Shown here piece by piece: positions 46,209 through 55,488 of a stretch of 64,000 nucleotides of DNA. A model generated the notes under the pieces. It was given only the letters and a program-made list of their open reading frames with translations, made no database searches and was not told the DNA's origin. The position numbers were made by a program, and so were the translations under genes. Source of the DNA: JAEXOD01 sp963663265 (GTDB taxonomy: Bacteria; Bacteroidota; Ignavibacteria; Ignavibacteriales; Melioribacteraceae); the NCBI GenBank assembly GCA_963663265.2, contig CAXXXM010000002.1, positions 992,001 to 1,056,000 on the forward strand, given 5' to 3'. Numbering within the stretch: position 1 is the first letter of the stretch; every line of letters starts with the position of its first letter.

Positions 46209-47417
46209 ATGAGACGTTTTAACTTAATTATTTTATTTTTATTCCTTTTAAGCAACGTAATATTTTCACAAGATGACCAAAGCGAGAACAACGAAGAAAA
46301 TGATAATAAATTTTCTTTCCCATCCTTTTTCGGTAAAAATATTTTTGATAATGACGATTGCGATTGCAGCAACGGCAGCTTTGATATTCCTTCATCAGCT
46401 TTTGGTTTAAGTTTTGGAAACTCAAAAGATTTTACCGGAATTAGATTTAACACAAGAGATTGTAACATTGGAACAATAAATGGAATTAACATTAGTTTAT
46501 GGACACCAAAAAATCCAGGAGAATCAACAGTAAACGGGTTTTCATTTGGCGTAGCTCCAGCCGCTGAAGAGTTAAACGGAATTCAATTTGGAATGATTGG
46601 TACAGTATCAGGGCAAGACATGAACGGCATTAATTTTGGTGGCTTAGCAATTGTATCCGGCGAAAATATGAATGGAATAAATTTGGGCTTTTTAGCTTCA
46701 GTAGCCAATAATAATATGCAGGGATTAAATTTTGGCGGGTTGGCTGCAGTTTCTAATAATAACATGAACGGCATTACCATTGGAGGGTTAGCCGCAGTTT
46801 CTAATGGTGATATTAATGGTTTTTCCTTTGGAGGCTTAGCATTAATTTCCAACAACAACATAAAAGGAATTAATTTCAGCTCGTTAGCAACCGTTGCTCA
46901 AGGAGAGTTAGTTGGTATTAACTTTGGAGGACTTGCATTAGTTTCGCAAGAAGGTATAACAGGAATTAACCTAAGTGGAATTGCAATGGTTAGCCAAGAT
47001 AAAATTAAAGGCATAAATATTGGCGGTGTTGCACTTGTTTCGGAGAGCGATTTGGTTGGGTTCAATTTGGGCGTTGGAGCCATTGTATCGGGCGATGGCA
47101 GCATTAAGGGTATAAATATTGGTCTTGGGGCAATTAACGCCGTAAACGACGTTATTGGGCTTACTGTTAACGGATATAAAACTGAATGCAGCCATTTAAA
47201 AGGCATTAACATAACTATTGGCTGGAGTGATTTGGAAGAATTAAGCGGTATTTCAATTTCCTCCTTAAATAAAGTTAGTGGACATCAAACCGGTATTTCA
47301 ATTGGTTTATTTAATATTGCCGAATCTTTATCAGGAATTCAATTAGGATTAATTAATATTGTAAAAGATAATCCTATCCCCTTTAGAATTTTGCCCGGTA
47401 TAAATGTAGGATTTTAA
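46209..47417 (+). CDS. Exported protein built from 16-residue repeats (LA_2272-like)
   Basis: The protein has 402 residues. A signal peptide (about 1-18, ending IFSQ) is followed by an acidic linker (DDQSENNEENDN), a cysteine motif DDCDC, and then at least eleven copies of a 16-residue repeat with consensus MNGINFGGLAIVSGEN (about 125-310), then looser copies (LSGIQLGLINI). The strict 16-residue period with GI-N-GGLA-VS suggests a regular beta-solenoid or a series of short membrane hairpins. It resembles the LA_2272-type surface repeat proteins known from Leptospira and Bacteroidetes. Function unknown; surface exposure inferred. The DNA repeat copies are diverged, so the array is old. It is followed by a repeat island with no clear terminator. 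Confidence 0.75.
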   Translation: MRRFNLIILFLFLLSNVIFSQDDQSENNEENDNKFSFPSFFGKNIFDNDDCDCSNGSFDIPSSAFGLSFGNSKDFTGIRFNTRDCNIGTINGINISLWTPKNPGESTVNGFSFGVAPAAEELNGIQFGMIGTVSGQDMNGINFGGLAIVSGENMNGINLGFLASVANNNMQGLNFGGLAAVSNNNMNGITIGGLAAVSNGDINGFSFGGLALISNNNIKGINFSSLATVAQGELVGINFGGLALVSQEGITGINLSGIAMVSQDKIKGINIGGVALVSESDLVGFNLGVGAIVSGDGSIKGINIGLGAINAVNDVIGLTVNGYKTECSHLKGINITIGWSDLEELSGISISSLNKVSGHQTGISIGLFNIAESLSGIQLGLINIVKDNPIPFRILPGINVGF

Positions 47418-48100
47418 TTATTTGTGATTGCTGATTTGTTATAAGTAAATAAAAAGAAAAATGCATTTACTTTACCTCGCTTCACGCTTTTGCTATTCAC
47501 TATTAGCTATTCACTGTTTCTTGTCACTCATTACGAAGTAATTGCAAAACTCAGCAAACCCGATCTGGGGTGTCATCGGTCGTACCGTGACGCAAACTTT
47601 TATCAAAAATGATAGTGTTTTTACAGTAAATTCTTCGGTCATGGTGAGACCATGACCGCCCAGTTATTATTCCTCAATTTTGTAACATACACGACCATTA
47701 CCGCCCAGAGAAACAGTCCACATTTTTACAACAACTCCGTAAAGCGTAAAACATTTAATCCCCGCTATACTTGAAATCATAAAACTGATTACTGATGATT
47801 GATTACTAAATTCAGTTCTAAAAGAATCCGACTGAAGTTGCTTTTTACTTTCAGTCGGCATTCAATCATTAACAATTCAACATTCAACATTCAAAATTAG
47901 TTTCTTATTTAACGGCATTCAATAATTCAACCTTCAACACTTAAACTTTAACCTTTTTCAAAACGTTACTCGTCACTTTCTTATCCACATGACTGAAGTC
48001 ATGGGCAAGAAATAAAATGATTTTGCATAAAACCCCGCACTGAAGTACGGGGACAGAAATCCTAATATTTCCTCATCGCTTCATGGTTTATGTCACTTGT
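47418..48100. repeat. Mosaic intergenic repeat island E
   Basis: No gene is visible. A REP pair has hairpins at 47570-47593 and 47636-47658. A terminator-like hairpin CCGACTGAA/TTCAGTCGG lies at 47828-47858. AT-rich cattcaa/ttcaacc simple sequence runs to about 47960. Two hairpins, CCACATGACT/AGTCATGGG (47985-48005) and CCCCGCACT/AGTACGGGG (48033-48052), are the inverted form of the hairpin pair at 23702-23772; the second has a changed but still paired stem. Order and content match 14081-14460. Confidence 0.7.
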
Positions 48101-48428
48101 CACTCGTTTCTCGTCACTATTATTTCCTCATTACGCTTCACGCATTACGCTTCACGTCTATTTACTATCCGCTATTCACTATTAGCTGCTTTCCGTCACG
48201 CGTCACTCGTTTCTCGTCACTATCATTTCCTCATCACGCTTCACGCATTACGCTTCACGTCTATTTACTATCCGCCATTCACTAGTAGCTGCTTTCCGTC
48301 ACACGTCACTCGTTTCTCGTCACTATCATTTCCTCATCACGCTTCACGCATTACGCTTCACGTCTATTCACTATCCGCTATTCACTATTAGCTGCTTTCC
48401 GTCACACGTCACTCGTTTCTCGTCACTT
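48101..48428. repeat. 103-bp tandem repeat, three copies plus a partial one
   Basis: The word cactcgtttctcgtcac occurs at 48101, 48204, 48307 and 48410, an exact 103-bp spacing. Each unit contains cctcatcacgcttcacgc, attacgcttcacgtctattt, actatccgctattcacta and gctgctttccgtcac. Copies 2 and 3 are nearly identical. The array stops 3 bp before the stop codon of the ABC-2 permease gene, so it forms the 3' end of that transcript. Confidence 0.92.
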
Positions 48429-48430
48429 AA

Positions 48431-49561
48431 TTACTTCAATCTTTTCTTAAACCTCAATATACTAAGTGACAATATAACAATCCCCATTCCAAACATTATT
48501 AAAATTTCCTGCCATAATTCCGCAATTCCAATTCCTTTTAGGACTATTCCACGAATTATTACCATATAATATTTTAGAGGAATAATATGCGTAAATACTT
48601 GAATAACTTCCGGCATATTTTCAACAGGGAAAGAAAAACCGGATAAAAACACCATAGGCATCATTACTGCAAAAATTGCTATCATCATAGCCTGTTGTTG
48701 AGTCTTTGATACCGTTGAAACCAAAAGCCCTAATCCTAATAAAGATAAAATATAAATAAAAGAGGATGCAAACAAAAGAACTATACTCCCTCTAACAGGG
48801 ATATTGAAAATAATACGCATTGCAGTAATGACAATAATTACCGCAACCATTCCTAAAATTGTAAAAGGGATTAATTTACCCAAAATCATTTGGTAAGGCT
48901 TTATTGGACTAACAATTAACTGCTCCATTGTGCCAATTTCTTTTTCTTTAACTACTGCAAGAGAGGTTAATATAAGAGTGATAATCATAAGCAGCAAACC
49001 AGCTATTCCGGGAACCATAAAATTTCTTGTTTTAAGTTCCGGGTTGTACCATACTCTGCCTTCTGCACTAATTTGAGGTAATGGATTTACAATTAATCCA
49101 TGTTTATTTCTATAATTAATTATTATATTTTTGGCATAATTGAGAATGACCGATTGCACATATCCTGCAGCAATTGAGGATTTATTACCATCCGAGCCAT
49201 CAAAGATTGCTTGAATTTCAAGGGGTTCATTTCTGAAAATATTTTTTTCAAAGTCTTTGGGAATTACAAGACCAACAACAATTTTACCATCATTAATCAG
49301 CGTTGTTAGCTCATCATAATTCTTAACATAATAATCAATTGAAAAATAACCTGACTTTTCAAATTTTTCTATTAGTTCACGTTCTGCTCTACTATAATCC
49401 TGTCTATAAACAGCAGTATGAACAGTATTAATATCCATTGTTGCAGCGTATCCTAAAAAGATAAGTTGAATTATTGGGGCTAATAAAACTAAAGCAAACA
49501 TTTTAGGATCACGCTTGAACTGTAAGAATTCTTTCTTTACAAAAAACAATATTGTATTCAT
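48431..49561 (-). CDS. ABC-2 type permease, YbhR-like
   Basis: This 376-residue permease has an N-terminal span (FALVLLAPIIQLIFLGYA), a large extracytoplasmic domain (about 40-175) and five C-terminal spans with the ABC-2 signature KEKEIGTMEQLIVSPIKPYQ MILGKLIPF. It is the last gene of the export operon and forms the membrane channel with the 49562 permease. It starts with no gap after that gene. Confidence 0.92.
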   Translation of the reverse strand: MNTILFFVKKEFLQFKRDPKMFALVLLAPIIQLIFLGYAATMDINTVHTAVYRQDYSRAERELIEKFEKSGYFSIDYYVKNYDELTTLINDGKIVVGLVIPKDFEKNIFRNEPLEIQAIFDGSDGNKSSIAAGYVQSVILNYAKNIIINYRNKHGLIVNPLPQISAEGRVWYNPELKTRNFMVPGIAGLLLMIITLILTSLAVVKEKEIGTMEQLIVSPIKPYQMILGKLIPFTILGMVAVIIVITAMRIIFNIPVRGSIVLLFASSFIYILSLLGLGLLVSTVSKTQQQAMMIAIFAVMMPMVFLSGFSFPVENMPEVIQVFTHIIPLKYYMVIIRGIVLKGIGIAELWQEILIMFGMGIVILSLSILRFKKRLK

Positions 49562-50698
49562 TTATGCTATTCTATTTTTTCTGAAATTAATTAAGGCTGA
49601 AAGTCCAATAAATACCACCACAAAAACTAACATATAAAGTAGTTGGTCGTAAAAAGCAGTAATTCCAACCCCTTTAAGTATTATTGCCCTAAGTGTAACA
49701 ATATAAAATTTTACCGGTGTAATATTTGTTATAATTTGTATTGCTGCCGGCATGCTTTCAATGGGGAATATAAACCCAGATAGAATCAACGATGGTAATA
49801 ACGAAAAAAATGTTGCCAACGTAAATCCAATCTGCTGTGTTTCCGAAATAACTGAAATAAATATTCCAATACTAACAGATGCAATTAGAAATATTATTGT
49901 ACTTAAAAGTAACAATAAATAATTCCCCTTAATTACAACATCAAACAATAAGTACCCAACAAACAGAACAAATACCGCATTAAATAACGACAACAATATA
50001 TATGGTATTGCTTTACCAATTAATAACTCAATAGTTGATATAGATGATACATTAATTTGTTCAATAGTGCCTGTTTCTTTTTCTCGCACCAAGGATAACG
50101 ACACGCTTATTATTGCAGTAATAATTAATATCATTCCAATTAGACCGGGGACGAGAAACTTTGATGATTTAAGTTCCGGGTTAAACCAAAACTGTGGCTC
50201 AATATTAAAATTGCTATTGAGTTTTGCACCTATCTTAGCAGCAAATTCAGCCTGAATTTTGGCATTATAAGACATAAATGAGGAATTAAAATAATTTTGT
50301 ATAATTGACGCTGTATTTCCATCAACGCCATCAATTAAAAACTGAAGTTTAATTTCCTCACCCCGCCTATATAACCTTTTTGTCATATCTTCGGGTATAA
50401 CTAAAACAGTTTGTGCAAGCTTATCATCCAACATAAGCTTTACTTCAGAATCTTTTGAAATAAATCCTACTAAGTCAAAATAATCCGAGCTTAATAAAGT
50501 ATTTACAAATTCTCTGCTTTTCTCTGTGTTCTCTTTGTCATATACAGCCAATTTAATATGATGAACATCAAAATTTACTGCATACCCAAACATAGCCAAT
50601 AAAAAAACAGGAAAACACAATAAAACAAAAAGCATTCGTGTATCACGCTTTAATTGTTTTATTTCTTTCTTTGCAACTGCTATAATTCTGGAATTCAT
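49562..50698 (-). CDS. ABC-2 type permease, YbhS-like
   Basis: This 378-residue paralogue of the next permease has the same layout: MLFVLLCFPVFLLAMFGYAV near the N-terminus, extracytoplasmic domain, then five spans with VREKETGTIEQINVSSISTI ELLIGKAIPY. Its start overlaps the ATPase gene end by 4 nt. Two different permease genes with two ATPase genes match the YbhFSR-type heteromeric exporter. Confidence 0.92.
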   Translation of the reverse strand: MNSRIIAVAKKEIKQLKRDTRMLFVLLCFPVFLLAMFGYAVNFDVHHIKLAVYDKENTEKSREFVNTLLSSDYFDLVGFISKDSEVKLMLDDKLAQTVLVIPEDMTKRLYRRGEEIKLQFLIDGVDGNTASIIQNYFNSSFMSYNAKIQAEFAAKIGAKLNSNFNIEPQFWFNPELKSSKFLVPGLIGMILIITAIISVSLSLVREKETGTIEQINVSSISTIELLIGKAIPYILLSLFNAVFVLFVGYLLFDVVIKGNYLLLLLSTIIFLIASVSIGIFISVISETQQIGFTLATFFSLLPSLILSGFIFPIESMPAAIQIITNITPVKFYIVTLRAIILKGVGITAFYDQLLYMLVFVVVFIGLSALINFRKNRIA

Positions 50699-51624
50699 TT
50701 TTTATCCTTATTATCCAACAGATGAATAAACACATCTTCTAATGTTGGGGTTATTTTACTAATTTTATAAACATCTACATCTTTATTCTTTAAATACTCC
50801 TCAATTAGCTTTGTATCTGTAAACTTTTCGTTTGTACTGATATGAATTCGATTGCCAAATATGGATGTTTCAGTCACAAAATCAGCAACTCCAATATACT
50901 CAAGTGAATCAACAACATTTGAGCATTCAATTTCGTACATATCATTTGTAAGATATTTAGTTTTCAAGTCTTTTGAACTTCCTTCGGCTATAAGTTTTCC
51001 GGCATTAATTAAAATAATATTGTTGCAAAACTCAGCTTCTTCCAAATAATGAGTTGTCACAAAAACTGTAATTCCATTTGATGAAAGTTCGTTAATTAGT
51101 TCCCAAAAACTTCGCCTGCTAATCGGGTCAACACCGCTTGTTGGCTCGTCTAAAAATACTATTTTAGGTTGATGAATTACAGCTGTACCCAATGCTAAAC
51201 GTTGTTTAATACCACCGGGCAGCGAACCGGTCAATAATTTTTCTTTCCCTTCCAAATTCGCAACTTTTAACACCCATTTTTTTCGTTCAGCCAATAGTCT
51301 GCTGTTTAATCCATATATTCCACCAAAAAAATCGATATTTTCCTCAACCGCCAAATCATTATAAAGCGAAAAACGCTGCGACATATAGCCAATATTTAGT
51401 TTTACTTTATCTGAATCGTTCTTTATACTGTAACCACCTACTAACGCATCACCCGATGTAGGTTCTAAAATTCCGCAAAGCATTTTTATTGTTGTTGATT
51501 TTCCGGCACCATTGGCTCCTAAAAATCCAAATATCTCACCTTCATTAACCTTAAATGATATAGAATCAACTGAAACAAACTTTCCAAATTCTTTACGTAA
51601 GTCATTTACTTCTATTGAATACAT
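50695..51624 (-). CDS. ABC transporter ATPase with altered signature motif
   Basis: This 309-residue nucleotide-binding protein has Walker A GANGAGKST at 36-44, a Q-loop (GYMSQRFSLYNDL), Walker B IVFLDEPTSGVDP and the switch His in TTHYLEEAE. The signature loop reads SLPGGIKQRLALG where LSGGMKQ is usual; the Ser that contacts ATP is replaced by Pro. The partner ATPase at 52967 has the standard LSGGMKQ, so the pair may form one standard and one altered ATP site. It lies 14 nt after the TolC gene. Confidence 0.93.
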   Translation of the reverse strand: MYSIEVNDLRKEFGKFVSVDSISFKVNEGEIFGFLGANGAGKSTTIKMLCGILEPTSGDALVGGYSIKNDSDKVKLNIGYMSQRFSLYNDLAVEENIDFFGGIYGLNSRLLAERKKWVLKVANLEGKEKLLTGSLPGGIKQRLALGTAVIHQPKIVFLDEPTSGVDPISRRSFWELINELSSNGITVFVTTHYLEEAEFCNNIILINAGKLIAEGSSKDLKTKYLTNDMYEIECSNVVDSLEYIGVADFVTETSIFGNRIHISTNEKFTDTKLIEEYLKNKDVDVYKISKITPTLEDVFIHLLDNKDKK

Positions 51625-51638
51625 ATTATTTCCCTCGA

Positions 51639-52952
51639 TTAGTAAATCTTTCTACCTATCGATTTTTCAAATGTTATTATTGCAAGTTTCAAATCAACTA
51701 TTGCGTTTGTGTTGCTTATTTCGGCATCTAACAAGCTTGTTTCAGCATCAATTAAATCCGTACTGTTTACAAGCTGAGTATTATATTTTTCTTTTGTTAT
51801 TCTATAATTTTCCTCAGCCGATTTCAACATAGTTTTTGTTACTGTAATTTTACTTTGTTCACTTATCACTTTTAGATAATTACTGTATACTTCAAGTTCA
51901 ATGTTTTCGTTTAACAAACTAATTTGCAACTTAGCTTGTGTATACTGCTCTTCACTTTGTTTTGCCTTTGCCGATGTTAATCCCCAGTCCCAAATATCCC
52001 AGCTCAATGATATTCCGGCATCCCATGTTTCGTTAAATTCATCTTTAATCGGTTGTACTCTTTGGTTAGGTTTATTGTAGTATGCATTTGCAAACAAATA
52101 AACCGATGGATACCAATTCCCCTTTGATGCTTTAACAATTGAGTTTACAGATTCTAAACGTAGTTCAGCTGATATCAACTCGCTTCTATACAGTTTTGCT
52201 TCACCCAATGCTTCTTCATATTTAATTTTATAATCAGCTACATTTAGAGTTTCAATTTTTATTTCGCTCAATTCATTCATGTTTATTCCAATTGCTTTAT
52301 TAAAAGCTGAACGAGCTATTTTATTGTTATTTATTGCATTAATTTTTTGAAGTTCAATACTGTTGTATTGGACTTCAATTTTTAAGAAATCATTTTTTGT
52401 TACTAAGCCATTCTCCAAAAAGTTTTTTGTATCATCTAAATGTTTTTTTAGTCTTCTTAAATTTTCCTCTAACAACTCAACCACTTTACTTGTTTTGTAA
52501 AAATTGTAGAATGCTGTTTGTACTTGTAACGATACTTTATTTTTTTCTAACTCCATATCTATTTCCAATGCATCCTTTCTTTTTTCTGCTGCATTTTTTA
52601 ATGAACTCAACTTGAACCCAGTAAATAGCGGCTGTTGCAATGATGCTTTTAGCGTATATGTATCCAAAACAACGTCTTGTATTTTTATTGGATTTGGACT
52701 AAATGGCATTGTAATTTGAAATGGATCAACATCGCTCAATCTTACATAACTTGCATTTACTGAAAGCTTCGGTAATAAATTGGCTTTATATTCTTTTTCT
52801 TCTGCTTCGGCGGCAAGGTATTTTGATTCTGCTATTTTGACTTCCTTGCTATTTGTCAATGCTAATTGAATGCTTTCTGAAAGAGTAAATTGTTTTTCCT
52901 GTCCATTTATATTTAGTATTGCTATAACTATTATTAATATTATTTTTTTCAT
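51639..52952 (-). CDS. TolC-family outer-membrane efflux protein
   Basis: The protein has 437 residues. A signal peptide (MKKIILIIVIAILNINGQ) precedes two OEP repeats with long coiled helices (for example LTLSESIQLALTNSKEVKIA-type start, here FTLSESIQLALTNSKEVKIA). The repeat boundaries lie near 210-230, and the C-terminus contains the usual NSTDLIDAETSLLDAEI helix. It provides the outer-membrane exit for the exporter. The location between the two ATPase genes, not at the operon end, is unusual. Confidence 0.92.
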   Translation of the reverse strand: MKKIILIIVIAILNINGQEKQFTLSESIQLALTNSKEVKIAESKYLAAEAEEKEYKANLLPKLSVNASYVRLSDVDPFQITMPFSPNPIKIQDVVLDTYTLKASLQQPLFTGFKLSSLKNAAEKRKDALEIDMELEKNKVSLQVQTAFYNFYKTSKVVELLEENLRRLKKHLDDTKNFLENGLVTKNDFLKIEVQYNSIELQKINAINNNKIARSAFNKAIGINMNELSEIKIETLNVADYKIKYEEALGEAKLYRSELISAELRLESVNSIVKASKGNWYPSVYLFANAYYNKPNQRVQPIKDEFNETWDAGISLSWDIWDWGLTSAKAKQSEEQYTQAKLQISLLNENIELEVYSNYLKVISEQSKITVTKTMLKSAEENYRITKEKYNTQLVNSTDLIDAETSLLDAEISNTNAIVDLKLAIITFEKSIGRKIY

Positions 52953-52966
52953 TTAATTCTCGCTTT

Positions 52967-53881
52967 TTAATTTGCCTCTTTTATCAAATGCATAAAAACA
53001 TTTTCTAAAGAAGGAGTCATACTTCGATAATCAATTATTTGAATCTTATTTTTTGTGAGCAGATTTTTAATTATTTCAAGCTCTGTTGATTCATCATTTA
53101 CAACAACATCAATTCTATCTCCAAACATTTGCACATTGTTGTTATATTCTTCCTTTAGTATTTTGAATGCTTCTCTAATAGGAGCACATACAATTTCTAT
53201 TACTGTTTTATTTATTGACTTTTTAATTTCTTGAGGTGTATCTAATGCAATTATTTCTCCTTTGTTCATTAAAGCTACGCGATTACATCTTTCCGCTTCA
53301 TCTAAATAAGGCGTTGTCATAAATATTGTAATCCCCTCTTTTAACAATCCTGAAAGGATTTTCCAAAAGTCTCTCCTTGAAACTGGGTCAACACCAGTTG
53401 TAGGCTCATCTAAAAACAAAATTTCCGGTTTGTGAATTAAACTTGCAGCTAACGCCAATTTTTGTTTCATTCCACCCGATAGTTTATCGGCTAACCTATC
53501 CCTAAACGGTTTTAATCTTGTAAACTCTAATAATTCCTCACGTCTTTCTGCATATTCTTTTACATTGTGAATATCTGCAAAAAATTCAATATTTTCATCA
53601 ATTGTTAAATCACCATACAAACTAAATTTTTGTGAAAGATAACCGATTTTTTTTTGAATCTCCCCTCTATACTTTTTTAAATCCTTATTAAATTCAAATA
53701 CTTCTCCGTTATTGAATCCAATCAAACCGCATAATATTCTTATTGTGGTTGTTTTACCGGCTCCATCCGGACCAACAAGTCCAAACATTTCGCCTTTTTT
53801 TACCTCAAGACTCATGTTGTTTAGTGCTTTTATATCACCATAATTTTTTGTGATATTTTGTAATTTTATTACGTTTTCCAT
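52967..53881 (-). CDS. ABC transporter ATPase
   Basis: This 304-residue ATPase has Walker A GPDGAGKTT at 37-45, signature LSGGMKQKLALA, Walker B ILFLDEPTTGVDP and a switch region TTPYLDEAE. The usual switch His (TTHYL) is replaced by Pro, which would be expected to affect ATP hydrolysis; many YbhF-type proteins have TPYxDEAE. It lies 2 nt after the HlyD gene. Confidence 0.93.
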   Translation of the reverse strand: MENVIKLQNITKNYGDIKALNNMSLEVKKGEMFGLVGPDGAGKTTTIRILCGLIGFNNGEVFEFNKDLKKYRGEIQKKIGYLSQKFSLYGDLTIDENIEFFADIHNVKEYAERREELLEFTRLKPFRDRLADKLSGGMKQKLALAASLIHKPEILFLDEPTTGVDPVSRRDFWKILSGLLKEGITIFMTTPYLDEAERCNRVALMNKGEIIALDTPQEIKKSINKTVIEIVCAPIREAFKILKEEYNNNVQMFGDRIDVVVNDESTELEIIKNLLTKNKIQIIDYRSMTPSLENVFMHLIKEAN

Positions 53882-53883
53882 TT

Positions 53884-54846
53884 TTATTCTTCTTTTAAGT
53901 ATATTGCTGCATCAGCAGGCATACCGCTCTTTAATTCATAATCATTGTTAGGTATTACAATTTTAACTGAATAAACTAACTTTGTACGTTCATCTTTTGT
54001 TTGAATGTTTTTAGGTGTAAACTCTGATTCAGGGGAAATATAGGTTACCTTTCCTTTATAAACTTTATCTGGATACGAGTCGTTTTTTACATCAACCAGC
54101 TGTCCAAGTTTTACTTTTGCCAATTCGGTTTCTGAAACATAAACCACAAGTTCAACTTTGGTTAGATCTGATACTTTGAATAACGAACTAAGGGGTGCTG
54201 CATATTCTCCTAATTCATTAAACTTTTTAACTATTACACCATCAATTGGTGAGATTACATAACAATCATTAATACTTTTTTTTATTAAACCTACACTTGC
54301 AACTGCTTTATCGTAATTCGCCTTGGCTTGCTCTATTTCTTCAGGGCGAGCAATGTTTTTAATTTTGTTATATGATTCCTCAGCTGCTTTTACTTGTGAT
54401 TTTGAAACTTCATATCTTGTTTCTGCATCATCAAACTGTTTTTTTGTTATTGACTGAGAATTGTATAAATTTTTCATTCTATTATAATCAGCTTCAACGA
54501 GACTTAAATTCAACTTACTTTGATTTAACATCTCAAATGTTTGCTTTATATCTTCTTTACGAGCACCGGTAACCAACATATTTAATTGAGCTTCGGCAAT
54601 TTTTTGTTGAGCTTCGGCTTGTTGAAGCTGAAAATTTAATGCTTCATGATTAATTATCAATAAGGTATCCCCTCTTTTTACCTTTTCTCCTTCATCGCTT
54701 TTAACAATATCTACTACACCGCCTACTTGAGCACTTATTATAACATCTGTTGTTTCTATTGTCCCAGATTCTTCTATTATCTCATTTTCTCCGGTACCAT
54801 TACAAGCTGCTAAAAATAGCAGTAATAATAAATAGATTCTTCTCAT
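53884..54846 (-). CDS. HlyD-family periplasmic adaptor (lipoprotein)
   Basis: From the ATG at 54846 the protein has 320 residues and starts MRRIYLLLLLFLAACNG, a clear lipoprotein signal with lipobox LAAC. An ATG nine codons earlier gives an implausible basic extension that overlaps the TetR gene, so I prefer the later start, one base after the TetR stop. Biotin-lipoyl-like halves (ISAQVGGVVDIVKSDEGEKV and CYVISPIDGVIVKKFNELGE) flank a helical hairpin at about 80-190. It links the inner-membrane ABC complex to the TolC protein. Confidence 0.92.
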   Translation of the reverse strand: MRRIYLLLLLFLAACNGTGENEIIEESGTIETTDVIISAQVGGVVDIVKSDEGEKVKRGDTLLIINHEALNFQLQQAEAQQKIAEAQLNMLVTGARKEDIKQTFEMLNQSKLNLSLVEADYNRMKNLYNSQSITKKQFDDAETRYEVSKSQVKAAEESYNKIKNIARPEEIEQAKANYDKAVASVGLIKKSINDCYVISPIDGVIVKKFNELGEYAAPLSSLFKVSDLTKVELVVYVSETELAKVKLGQLVDVKNDSYPDKVYKGKVTYISPESEFTPKNIQTKDERTKLVYSVKIVIPNNDYELKSGMPADAAIYLKEE

Positions 54847-54847
54847 T

Positions 54848-55450
54848 TTATATTTCCTTTTTAAGTTTTTCATATAATTTAATCCCCTCTTTTGTTAAAA
54901 AACCATACATCAAAATGTCTATTGTTTCCGATACTGCTGTAACAAAAGAAATATTATTATTTAATATAAAATTAGGGTTTATTATTTCTTTTGCAGTCGC
55001 TTGAACAAATGCTATTACTAAAGGAGTTGACAAGTTCTTAAACAGACCTTCTCTTTTTCCCTGCTCTATTAGTAAAGTATAATTATGAACTATAATTCCT
55101 CTTCTGAAATCTTCTATCTTTACCCAGTACTTGTACCCTTTAATTTTTAGATACTCCATAGTATCTACATTAATTTTAGTTAAATTTGATATTACTACTT
55201 TTATTATATTTATAAATTTTTCTACTGATATTGCATCTTGCTTTACTATTTGTTCAATCTGTTCTTTTACTCTACTAAGCATTAACATTATAATTGCTTC
55301 AAACAATTCATCTTTTGAACTAAAATATTTATAAATTGTTTTTTTGCTTATTTTCATTCCGGTTGCAATATTATCCATTGTTACATATTGATAACCTTTA
55401 ACAAACAAGTTTTCTAACGCATACTTTGTTATTTGTTCTCTCTCTTCCAT
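54848..55450 (-). CDS. TetR-family regulator of the export operon
   Basis: The protein has 200 residues. The N-terminal HTH (YVTMDNIATGMKISKKTIYK YFSSKDELFEAI) is typical of TetR, and the C-terminal helical domain presumably binds the exported or inducing compound. It is the first gene of the seven-gene operon, so autoregulation is likely. GTTTCCAT half-sites just upstream are candidate operators. Confidence 0.93.
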   Translation of the reverse strand: MEEREQITKYALENLFVKGYQYVTMDNIATGMKISKKTIYKYFSSKDELFEAIIMLMLSRVKEQIEQIVKQDAISVEKFINIIKVVISNLTKINVDTMEYLKIKGYKYWVKIEDFRRGIIVHNYTLLIEQGKREGLFKNLSTPLVIAFVQATAKEIINPNFILNNNISFVTAVSETIDILMYGFLTKEGIKLYEKLKKEI

Positions 55451-55488
55451 TTTCCATCACTAATTAATTTTATATGTAAACTTACAAC

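Noticed and set aside
46583..47212. Proline-rich open frames opposite the 16-residue repeat gene
   Set aside because: They are antisense reflections of the repeated GINFGGLA codons.
48083..48391. Open frame of 102 codons with HASRITLHVYSLSAIHY-type repeats
   Set aside because: It is the translation of the 103-bp tandem repeat; 103 is not a multiple of three, so the frame is not preserved between units as protein.
48101..48428. CRISPR array
   Set aside because: A 103-bp unit in direct tandem with no spacers is a simple tandem duplication.
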